From Lachnospiraceae bacterium (GTDB lineage: Bacteria > Bacillota > Clostridia > Lachnospirales > Lachnospiraceae): a stretch of 50,267 nt of DNA. Made by a program: the position numbers and the translations under genes. The notes under the pieces are model-generated. The model had not been told where the DNA came from. It was given only the letters and a program-made list of their open reading frames with translations, and searched no databases. The stretch spans positions 31,752 to 82,018 of the forward strand of contig JAFLTA010000002.1 in assembly GCA_022510685.1 (NCBI GenBank). Reading direction: 5' to 3'. Below, in pieces: positions 33,514 through 40,573 of the stretch (the stretch's first letter is position 1; the number at the start of each line of letters is the position of its first letter).

Positions 33514-34230
33514 TTATAATTGTCTTTTTTTACGGTATTCACCCGGTGTTTGATGAAATTCCCTGCAAAAACAGGTAATGAAATAACTGCAGGAAGAGAA
33601 ACCCAGAAAAGTACCGATTTCCGTGCAGGAGGCAGAACTATTCCGCAGCATATAGCTGGCTGTTTCACATTTTTTCCGAATGATATAGCGCTGAAGGGTA
33701 TATCCGGTTTCTTTTCGGAACATTTTGGATAAATAGTCCGGATGCAGGTTTAGATGATTTGCAACATCCCGACTATGCAGTGGCTGAGAAATATTTTGAG
33801 CAATATAATCAGCACCGTGCTGTACATGGTATGATAAATTACGGTTTTGTTTGATTTCATGCATGGTTTCTGTGAATTCTTTGACCACTTCCTTTTTAAT
33901 ATAATCCAATTGTGAAATTTGCTGGCAATTATCCAATTTGCGTATATATAAATCACTAAGAGTATAGGAATGTTCCGGCTCCAGTCCGTTTTCAATACAA
34001 AAACGGGTAATCATAGCGATGAGGATGACCAGATGATATTTTTTATTTTGCAGCGGATTTTTGGATAGTATACCCATACCCTTTGTTGGTTCATCGTTTA
34101 TATTTCCTTTAAGCACTTCCAGATTTCCTGAGCTGATATCCCGGTAAAAGGCAAATTCTTCTTCCAGAGAAATATGTAAAAAATCTTCTTCCTGTTGGTT
34201 GAGAAGCAATTGGTGTAATTCTTGGTTCAT
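33514..34230 (-). CDS. AraC-family transcriptional regulator
   Basis: This 238-residue protein has a C-terminal AraC-type double helix-turn-helix (about residues 135-235): DYIAQNISQPLHSRDVANHL with LHPDYLSKMFRKETG, then CTEIGTFLGFSSCSYFITCF and the closing FHQTPGEYR motif. The N-terminal 130 residues hold no recognised ligand-binding domain. AAGGAGG precedes the ATG. It points away from the GH5 gene across a 160-bp divergent region, so it is a plausible regulator of that glucanase or of carbohydrate genes nearby. Confidence 0.92.
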   Translation of the reverse strand: MNQELHQLLLNQQEEDFLHISLEEEFAFYRDISSGNLEVLKGNINDEPTKGMGILSKNPLQNKKYHLVILIAMITRFCIENGLEPEHSYTLSDLYIRKLDNCQQISQLDYIKKEVVKEFTETMHEIKQNRNLSYHVQHGADYIAQNISQPLHSRDVANHLNLHPDYLSKMFRKETGYTLQRYIIRKKCETASYMLRNSSASCTEIGTFLGFSSCSYFITCFCREFHQTPGEYRKKRQL

Positions 34231-34390
34231 ACTGTCCTCCTTGCTTAGGTTTTATAACGGAATATTAGTATAAATATCGGTTTTATTATATCAAAGTATC
34301 AGCAAAATTACTATGCTGATTTTATAAATAATCCATGTTTTATGGGAGAACGTGTAATTACTGCAAAATGGCAGTGGAATGGAGGTTATT

Positions 34391-35431
34391 ATGATTCAAT
34401 GGAAAGGATATGTAAAGGGAATTAATTTGGGAGGATGGTTATCGCAGTGTGATTATTCCGTGGAACGTCTGGAAAAATTCATCGCTGAGGAAGATATTAA
34501 AAAGATAGCAGAGTGGGGCTTTGACCATGTGAGACTTCCTTTTGATTATAACATTGTGCAGGATGAGGAAGGAAATCTCATTGAAAAGGGATTTGAATAT
34601 TTGCAGCGTGCTGTGACATGGTGTGAGAAGCATCATTTAAATATTGTTTTGGATTTGCACAAGACAGCAGGCTATTCCTTTGATAAGGATGAAGGGGAAA
34701 GTGGTTTTTTTGATAGTGAAATGTATCAGGAGCGTTTTTATTCCCTATGGGAGGAGATGGCAAAACGCTTTGGAAGTTATGAGAAAAATGTCGCATTTGA
34801 ACTTCTCAATGAAGTTACAGATAAAAATAGCATGGACAGTTGGAATCATATTGCGTCAATCTGTATAGGGCGCGTCCGTAAATTTGCTCCGGAGACCAAG
34901 ATTCTGGTGGGAGGGTATTGGAATAATGCGGCAGCTGCTGTAAAGGATATTGCTGAGCCCATAGATAAAAACATTGTGTACAACTTCCATTGTTATGAGC
35001 CGTTGATTTTCACCCATCAGGGAGCGAGTTGGGTAGAGGGAATGCCTCTGGATTTCCGCATGGATTTTGACAACGATTTGGAGGAATTCTTTGGCAATAC
35101 AAAAACATATTTACCTAATAATGAAATTTTATTGGAGCCAGCCAAAAATTTAACCGGTAAATTAGACAGCAGGTTTTTTGAGGCATTGTTTGCTGAAGCA
35201 GTGTCCGTGGCAGAAGAAAGGGGGGTATCACTGTATTGCGGTGAGTATGGTGTTATCGATCTTGCCTCATCGGAGGACACTGTGCAGTGGTACGCCGCTA
35301 TTCACCAGACATTTAGGAAATATGGAATCGGAAGGGCGGCATGGAATTACAAAGATTTGAATTATGGACTGGTAGATTCCCACATGGATTCCGTGCGAGA
35401 GGATATGATAAATATTATGACCACGGATTAA
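34391..35431 (+). CDS. Glycoside hydrolase family 5 glucanase, intracellular
   Basis: This 346-residue TIM-barrel enzyme has GH5 signatures: KGINLGGWL at the start, FDHVRLPFD, IVLDLHKTAG, the acid/base Glu141 in FELLNEVTD and the nucleophile Glu285 in YCGEYGV, with a conserved Asn-His-Cys-Tyr stretch (YNFHCYEPL). It resembles bacterial exo-1,3-/beta-glucosidase-type GH5 proteins. No signal peptide is present, so it probably acts on imported oligosaccharides. ATG 34391 follows AATGGAGG; the longer frame from 34379 lacks a site. It is divergent from the AraC regulator. Confidence 0.92.
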   Translation: MIQWKGYVKGINLGGWLSQCDYSVERLEKFIAEEDIKKIAEWGFDHVRLPFDYNIVQDEEGNLIEKGFEYLQRAVTWCEKHHLNIVLDLHKTAGYSFDKDEGESGFFDSEMYQERFYSLWEEMAKRFGSYEKNVAFELLNEVTDKNSMDSWNHIASICIGRVRKFAPETKILVGGYWNNAAAAVKDIAEPIDKNIVYNFHCYEPLIFTHQGASWVEGMPLDFRMDFDNDLEEFFGNTKTYLPNNEILLEPAKNLTGKLDSRFFEALFAEAVSVAEERGVSLYCGEYGVIDLASSEDTVQWYAAIHQTFRKYGIGRAAWNYKDLNYGLVDSHMDSVREDMINIMTTD

Positions 35432-35500
35432 GGGTATTGAGTTCTATATATACTCTTTCAAAATCAAGCGTCAGGATAATTATAATCATTCCGAGATAAT

Positions 35501-35560
35501 CAAGGGGGAACGTTGATTTGAACGTTCCCCCTTGTTAGCATAACGGCGCCGTCATGCTAA
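35501..35560. terminator. Double palindrome terminator region of the convergent GH5 and LCP genes
   Basis: A perfect 14-bp hairpin CAAGGGGGAACGTT / AACGTTCCCCCTTG (35501-35514, 35521-35534) abuts a 26-bp near-palindrome, TTAGCAT...ATGCTAA (35535-35560) with GGCGCC at its centre, which contains the LCP stop codon. Confidence 0.75.
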
Positions 35561-36756
35561 CCGCTGGTTTTTTTGCTGATTTTTCGGACCGTGTCACTGG
35601 GGCTGTAGTCTTTAGTGCCAAACAGTTCCTCATGGAGCTTAATGACATTGGATTCCAGTGTGTCAGGAAAACCATAGTAGACACCGTCGGAACCTTTATG
35701 ACCATTCTGCTTGTATGGAAATCCCTGTTGTTCCCCGATATCATAGAAGGGCAGGTACATGAGCAGTGCCAGCATGTCCTGTGTAGACAGACTCGTATAT
35801 ATTTGCGGGAAAATAGTATCCATGACGGATACCAATGTTGTAGGGGTCGTGGTTTTTGCTTTATCAAAAATTGCCTGCAACACTGTACGTTGTCTCTCGG
35901 CACGGGTAAAGTCACCGCCTTTTGTATAGCGTACACGGCAGTAGCCGGTAGCCTGTACACCGGTTACTGTCTGTTTGCCCGGCTTTTTGATTTTCGTATA
36001 TTTTTGTCCGTTTATTCTTGCTACATCTCTGCCGTAAGCATTCACCCACTTTAATTCCTCTTTTTTTATGTTCAACGTGATGCCACCCAGTTCGTCAATG
36101 ACATTAGTGAGCGCACTGAAATTTACGGTGACAAAGTCCTGAATGCTCAAATCAAAATTTTTGTTTAGTGTATCCACTGCCAAATCCGGTCCGCCATATG
36201 CATACGCATGATTTGCTTTGCTGCAGCCGTGATCCTCAATCTGCACATAGGTATCCCGGAAAACAGACACTAATTTTACTTCATGAGTTTTTTTGTTGAT
36301 ACTGGCTATCATGATAGAATCGCTGCGCGTGTTTTTGCGCAGGTCGTTTGCCCGGGAGTCCACACCGAAAAGCGCAATGGTAGTATACTTTCCGATGTTC
36401 GGGTCATTATCACCGCAAAGGGCAACATTTTGCAGCTCGTGGTTTTCGATTTCCGAAAGAGAAGAAACAATATATACCCCTGCTCCCACAATAAGAACTA
36501 CGACCAGTAACAGCAAGAGGAGCAGGAAACGGCGAATCGGATGCTTCTTACGTTTTCGTCTCCTGGTGTTTTCTCCGGTATCAGAAGTTTTATGTCTGCC
36601 GGATGAGGCGGTAGTTCTGCCCGTGCGATTGCGTCCATCCGATGAACGTTGACTACGATGACCGGAGGAACGGGAATGGTTCTCTGATGAACGTTGACTA
36701 CGGTGACCGGAGGAGCGATAGTGATCCTCCGATGTATATCGTTGCCGTTGTGACAT
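35557..36756 (-). CDS. LytR-CpsA-Psr (LCP) family cell-wall ligase
   Basis: This 399-residue protein has a basic, Ser/Arg-rich cytoplasmic N-terminus (residues 1-70) with a 15-residue repeat (SSGHRSQRSSE/D), a membrane helix (FLLLLLLLVVVLIVGAGVYIV) and the extracytoplasmic LCP domain. That domain includes FGVDSRAND, KNTRSDSIMIASI, VSVFRDTYVQIE and GGDFTRAERQRTVL. LCP proteins transfer undecaprenyl-linked polymers to peptidoglycan. It is downstream of the polyprenyl sugar transferase, 16 bp apart. ATG 36756 follows AGAGG; the longer start at 36783 overlaps the upstream gene. Confidence 0.93.
   Translation of the reverse strand: MSQRQRYTSEDHYRSSGHRSQRSSENHSRSSGHRSQRSSDGRNRTGRTTASSGRHKTSDTGENTRRRKRKKHPIRRFLLLLLLLVVVLIVGAGVYIVSSLSEIENHELQNVALCGDNDPNIGKYTTIALFGVDSRANDLRKNTRSDSIMIASINKKTHEVKLVSVFRDTYVQIEDHGCSKANHAYAYGGPDLAVDTLNKNFDLSIQDFVTVNFSALTNVIDELGGITLNIKKEELKWVNAYGRDVARINGQKYTKIKKPGKQTVTGVQATGYCRVRYTKGGDFTRAERQRTVLQAIFDKAKTTTPTTLVSVMDTIFPQIYTSLSTQDMLALLMYLPFYDIGEQQGFPYKQNGHKGSDGVYYGFPDTLESNVIKLHEELFGTKDYSPSDTVRKISKKTSG
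36641..36717 (-). repeat. 45-bp repeat in the LCP gene N-terminal region
   Basis: GATGAACGTTGACTACGATG plus ACCGGAGGAACG (36641-36672) recurs with three changes at 36686-36717. It encodes the SSGHRSQRSS repeats of the cytoplasmic tail. Confidence 0.85.
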
Positions 36757-36772
36757 GGCGATTCCTCTTTTC

Positions 36773-38203
36773 TTAATATGCATTTTTATTTGTTTTGCTT
36801 CCGAAAAACGTTAAAAATAAGATTTTAAAATCCAAGAATATAGTCCAGTTTTCCACGTAATACAAATCACAGTCAATTCGCTTTGTTATGGATGTATCTC
36901 CGCGATAGCCGTTGACCTGTGCCCATCCGGTCATGCCCGGACGCACTTGATGTTTGATCATATATCTTGGAATACTTTCTTTGAATTTGCTCACGAAGTA
37001 CGGGCGTTCCGGACGTGGTCCCACGAGGCTCATGTCTCCCTTTAGAACATTAAAGATTTGAGGAAGCTCGTCCAAATTTGTTCGCCGCATAAATTTACCG
37101 ATACTGGTGACACGGGGGTCGTTAGCAGTCGTCCATGCTTTTTGTTCTGCCGATTCCTCCTGTACCCGCATGGAGCGGAATTTATACATAGGAAATTCGC
37201 GGTTGTGCAGTCCTATACGGACCTGTTTAAAAATCAGAGGTCCCGGTGAAGTGATTTTTATAAGTAATGCCAGCAGTAACATAGGTACCGAAAAAACGAT
37301 CAGTGCTACAACTGCGCCAAACAAATCGACCACTCGCTTTAGTGCGTTGTTGAATGAAGAGCTTAATGGAACATGGCGTACATGGATGACCGGAATGCCA
37401 TCCAGATCCTCGGTATATGGCTTTGTCGGTATAATGTTGTTGTAGTCCGGAATAAACTTAGTGTGTATGCCGGATTTTTCACATATTGCCACAATTTTTT
37501 CCAGTTTATAAAATTCCTGAATACGCAGGGTGATTGCAATTTCATCGTATTTATTTGTGGCAAGCATATCAGCAAGCTGTATTGTATTTCCGATGATTTC
37601 TACATTGCGATAGGATTCTCCCGGTACAGTATTGTCATCCAGGATACCGTGTACATAGTAACCCCACTCCGGATGAGCACGGAGACGGTCAATATACCCC
37701 TCGGCAGTACGGCTGTAACCTACCAGTAAAATGTGTTTCAGATTTTTTCCTGCCTTGCGCATCCGTTTTAATATGATCATGACGATCAGTCGGAAAATAT
37801 AGTCGGCAGTCAGATTGATTACGATAAATATAGCAATAAATAAACGGGCGTAATCGGTCTGATTCAGAAAATACAGTATTGCCGTACCATATACAATGCC
37901 TAATACATTTGCTTCGATCAAGCAGAGTAATTCGTGGCGCTTGCTATTGGTTCGTTTTGGGTCATATAAACCACAGAAACGGTAAATAATTAATAAGCAG
38001 GGAATGAAAAAAACTAACGTGTTACGATATTTTTCAAATTCCAAATAGTAACCACTGGGTGGCTCAATGATTTCGTAGCGGATTAAAGGGCTCCAAAGCT
38101 CATCGAAACGTAACTGGTAAGCCAGCAAAAATGCGATAGCAACTATAAGGGCGTCAATAATTACATGAAATATATTTAATAATCGTTGGTTTTCCCGTAT
38201 CAC
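36773..38203 (-). CDS. Polyprenyl-phosphate sugar-1-phosphate transferase (exopolysaccharide initiation)
   Basis: This 476-residue protein has four N-terminal membrane helices, a cytosolic Rossmann-like region (HILLVGYSRTAEGYIDRL) and a fifth helix leading into the catalytic domain. The catalytic part has PLIFKQVRIGLHNREFPMYKFRSMRV, the DELPQIFNVLKGDMSLVGPRPERP motif and a Gly/Trp-rich MTGWAQVNGYRGD. This is the WbaP/EpsL type that places the first sugar phosphate on undecaprenyl phosphate. The start is GTG after AGGAGGG on the minus strand. Its promoter lies at 38257-38285. Confidence 0.93.
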   Translation of the reverse strand: MIRENQRLLNIFHVIIDALIVAIAFLLAYQLRFDELWSPLIRYEIIEPPSGYYLEFEKYRNTLVFFIPCLLIIYRFCGLYDPKRTNSKRHELLCLIEANVLGIVYGTAILYFLNQTDYARLFIAIFIVINLTADYIFRLIVMIILKRMRKAGKNLKHILLVGYSRTAEGYIDRLRAHPEWGYYVHGILDDNTVPGESYRNVEIIGNTIQLADMLATNKYDEIAITLRIQEFYKLEKIVAICEKSGIHTKFIPDYNNIIPTKPYTEDLDGIPVIHVRHVPLSSSFNNALKRVVDLFGAVVALIVFSVPMLLLALLIKITSPGPLIFKQVRIGLHNREFPMYKFRSMRVQEESAEQKAWTTANDPRVTSIGKFMRRTNLDELPQIFNVLKGDMSLVGPRPERPYFVSKFKESIPRYMIKHQVRPGMTGWAQVNGYRGDTSITKRIDCDLYYVENWTIFLDFKILFLTFFGSKTNKNAY

Positions 38204-38256
38204 AATAACCCTCCTGTTTAGCGTTTTCGTCCAAACAATAAAACTTTATCCGATTT

Positions 38257-38285
38257 ATTATATAGGTTTCTGTCGGTCTGTGCAA
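38257..38285 (-). promoter_or_regulatory. Promoter of the polysaccharide operon
   Basis: On the minus strand TTGCAC (38285-38280) and TATAAT (38262-38257) are 17 bp apart, 54 bp upstream of the start codon. This is the main feature of the first part of the 387-bp divergent region. Confidence 0.7.
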
Positions 38286-38524
38286 TATTTTGTACGAAAA
38301 AATTACATTTTTAAATTACTCAAACTTGGCACCGATGGTGTCCCGACCTTCTTTATAAACATACAGTTACAGACATGACTGATATCTAAATAAAGATATG
38401 TGCATAATATAGGTGAGTTAAATCGCCTTATATAATAGCATTGGCAGAATGTTAAAATTTTCTTCAAAAAGTTTTCACAGGAAGTACACAAATGATTGTT
38501 AGACTAACTATCGTAGAACAAAAA

Positions 38525-38574
38525 CAGGTTTGCGTCCGTGTTGCTTTCGCAGACCTGATAGAAATAAGCAACAC
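38525..38574 (+). promoter_or_regulatory. Pseudoknot-capable leader of the HtrA gene
   Basis: CAGGTTTGCG (38525-38534) pairs with CGCAGACCTG (38548-38557) with one G-T pair. The loop segment GTGTTGCTT (38538-38546) is perfectly complementary to AAGCAACAC (38566-38574). Stem, loop and downstream strand are in H-type pseudoknot order, ending seven bases before GAGG of the ribosome binding site. In the other 250 bases of this gap (38286-38524) I see AT-rich DNA with a TATAAT at 38431 but no gene. Confidence 0.55.
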
Positions 38575-38590
38575 AGAAATGAGGTAAAAC

Positions 38591-40306
38591 ATGGAAGAAA
38601 ATACACAATATACAGGTGAGTATGGTAATCCGGTGGAAAACAATGATATGCCACTTTCTTCAGAAGAAAGCGCGGTCACAGAGGATTCTGCTCCACAGGA
38701 AGTTTCTGATGTTAAGAATGATAATTACAGCAACGATTCCAATGATTCTGCCGATAATAATGTGCAGTACGGACAGGGGGCAGGCATGGCAGGGGTGGAA
38801 CAAAATACCAATCCCCAGATGAGAAATAATTATTATCCGGGTCCGCAGGAGAATGTTCCACAGCAGAAATCGACCACGCAAAAGAGGAGTTCCGGGGGAA
38901 GTAAAACTTCTGGTGGAAGTTTTGGTAAGAAGATGCTGGTAAGTGTTGCTTGTGCCATAGTATTCGGTCTGGTTGCCGGTGTATGTTTTCAAGGTGTGCG
39001 ATATGCGACAGACCGTTTCATGCCGAAGGCAGCTTCTTCCAGAACGCAGTTAAAATCCACTTCGGATATGTCTGATAAGGTGGTAGATGCTACTCAGGGC
39101 AATTCTACACCATCTGCCAGTCAAGTTGGTATGACAGATGTATCAGGAATCGTGGAGCAGACAATGCCGGCAATTGTGGCAATTACCAGCACCACTCAGG
39201 GAGCTAATTACTATGATTTATTTGGTCAGCAGTATCAAGGTCGGGATACGACAAGCTGCGGTTCCGGATTTATTGTCGGTCAAAATGACAAGGAACTTTT
39301 GATTGCCACTAACAATCATGTGATTGAAGGGGCTAAGACCATATCTGTACAGTTTATTGACGAGGAAGTATATGAGGCTACTGTCAAAGGTACGGACAGC
39401 AGTAATGACCTGGCTGTGATTGCAGTTCCCGTGTCTAAGGTCAAGAAAGATACCATGAATAAAATCCGTATTGCGGATCTGGGCAGCTCCGACGACCTGA
39501 AAGTAGGAGAAATGGCTATTGCCATTGGAAACGCACTGGGGTATGGCCAGTCTGTAACCGTAGGTTATATCAGTGCTAAGGATCGGGAAATTTCTGCGGC
39601 GGACAGTAATAATGCACAGTCGTCTGCCACAATAAAAGCAATCCAGACAGATGCGGCAATCAATCCGGGAAATAGTGGTGGTGCACTGCTCAATATGCAG
39701 GGACAGGTAATCGGTATCAATTCTGCAAAAATCGCTGCATCTGAGGTGGAAGGCGTTGGTTATGCCATTCCGATTTCCGTGGCAAATCCGATTATTGAGG
39801 AGTTGATGAACAAGGAAATCCTTAAAGATGACGAAAAAGGATATCTGGGAATTTCCGGACAGACAGTAACGGATGAGGTGGCGCGCTTTAACGTCCCTAA
39901 TGGTGTGTATGTATCGGAGGTGGCTAAGAATGGCGCAGCAGATAAGGCAGGCATCAAACAGGGTGATGTGATTACAGCACTTAACAATATGGAAGTGCGT
40001 TCCATTGAGAGTCTGCAGGAAAAGGCAAACAGTTACAGAAAGGGAACAGAGGTAGAAATCACTATACAGCGAAGTGACGCAGGAACTTATAAAGAGCAGA
40101 AATTGAAAGTTACTTTGCAAGGCTCTGAATCCTTGAAAGATTTAGATTCAGGAAGTAGTTCGGATAGCAGTCAGGGAAATGATTCCGATAGAGGAAGTCA
40201 GAATCAGAACCCATATGGTGACAACGGCAGAGACGATTACAATGATGGCAATGGTTCCCAGAGGGACGATGATTGGTTTGGCTTTGGAGACATTTTCGGA
40301 TACTAA
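38591..40306 (+). CDS. htrA: HtrA/DegP-type membrane-anchored serine protease with PDZ domain
   Basis: This 571-residue protein has a low-complexity acidic cytoplasmic N-terminus (1-115), a membrane helix (KKMLVSVACAIVFGLVAGVCF) and a trypsin-like protease domain with His (ATNNHVI), Asp (SSNDLAVI) and Ser (AINPGNSGGALL). One PDZ domain (about 410-500, YLGISGQTV, AGIKQGDVI) follows, then a C-terminal Ser/Asp/Asn tail ending DWFGFGDIFGY. The family degrades misfolded envelope proteins. GAGG precedes ATG. A pseudoknot-capable leader and a strong terminator flank it. Confidence 0.95.
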   Translation: MEENTQYTGEYGNPVENNDMPLSSEESAVTEDSAPQEVSDVKNDNYSNDSNDSADNNVQYGQGAGMAGVEQNTNPQMRNNYYPGPQENVPQQKSTTQKRSSGGSKTSGGSFGKKMLVSVACAIVFGLVAGVCFQGVRYATDRFMPKAASSRTQLKSTSDMSDKVVDATQGNSTPSASQVGMTDVSGIVEQTMPAIVAITSTTQGANYYDLFGQQYQGRDTTSCGSGFIVGQNDKELLIATNNHVIEGAKTISVQFIDEEVYEATVKGTDSSNDLAVIAVPVSKVKKDTMNKIRIADLGSSDDLKVGEMAIAIGNALGYGQSVTVGYISAKDREISAADSNNAQSSATIKAIQTDAAINPGNSGGALLNMQGQVIGINSAKIAASEVEGVGYAIPISVANPIIEELMNKEILKDDEKGYLGISGQTVTDEVARFNVPNGVYVSEVAKNGAADKAGIKQGDVITALNNMEVRSIESLQEKANSYRKGTEVEITIQRSDAGTYKEQKLKVTLQGSESLKDLDSGSSSDSSQGNDSDRGSQNQNPYGDNGRDDYNDGNGSQRDDDWFGFGDIFGY

Positions 40307-40359
40307 GTGGCAGAGTCCGCCCGGTTATGTAATGAACAAAGTAATGGCTAGATACAAGG

Positions 40360-40404
40360 AAAAGAGATGTTTAAGGTACCTTAGATATCTCTTTTCTGCT
40401 TTTT
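40360..40404 (+). terminator. Terminator after htrA
   Basis: The stem AAAAGAGAT / ATCTCTTTT (40360-40368 with 40387-40395), with an inner AAGGTACCTT pairing, is followed by CTGCTTTTT. Confidence 0.85.
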
Positions 40405-40436
40405 ATCGAATAGGAAACTCCTACTATTCGATAAAA
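40401..40436. repeat. 13-bp inverted repeat downstream of htrA
   Basis: TTTTATCGAATAG (40401-40413) and CTATTCGATAAAA (40424-40436) form a perfect hairpin with a 10-base loop, immediately behind the terminator. It carries T and A runs on each side, so it could terminate on either strand. Confidence 0.75.
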
Positions 40437-40510
40437 ATGCCTCACAGATTACATGCGACATTTTTGCCATGTTAATGCCAGAGAAATGGGTTAGATTTTA
40501 AGGGGAGTAC

Positions 40511-40556
40511 TTTACGAATTACTTTTTATTCGATATAATACGATTTAAATCGTATT
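40511..40556 (+). promoter_or_regulatory. Promoter with 20-bp perfect palindrome (pseudo-beta-lactamase gene)
   Basis: TTTACG (40511-40516), 17 bp, TATAAT (40534-40539). The perfect palindrome AATACGATTTAAATCGTATT (40537-40556) overlaps the -10 and the transcription start, the usual place for a repressor site. Confidence 0.6.
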
Positions 40557-40573
40557 GGATTTGGAGGATAGAT

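Noticed and set aside
39218-40120. 300-codon frame on the minus strand opposite htrA
   Set aside because: It is antisense to a well-supported serine protease, has no ribosome binding site and no recognisable domain; it is a shadow of codon bias.
40511-40556. Sigma-28 promoter at CGATATAAT
   Set aside because: The context lacks a GCCGATA core and TAAA at 15 bp; the sigma-A-like TATAAT reading fits better.
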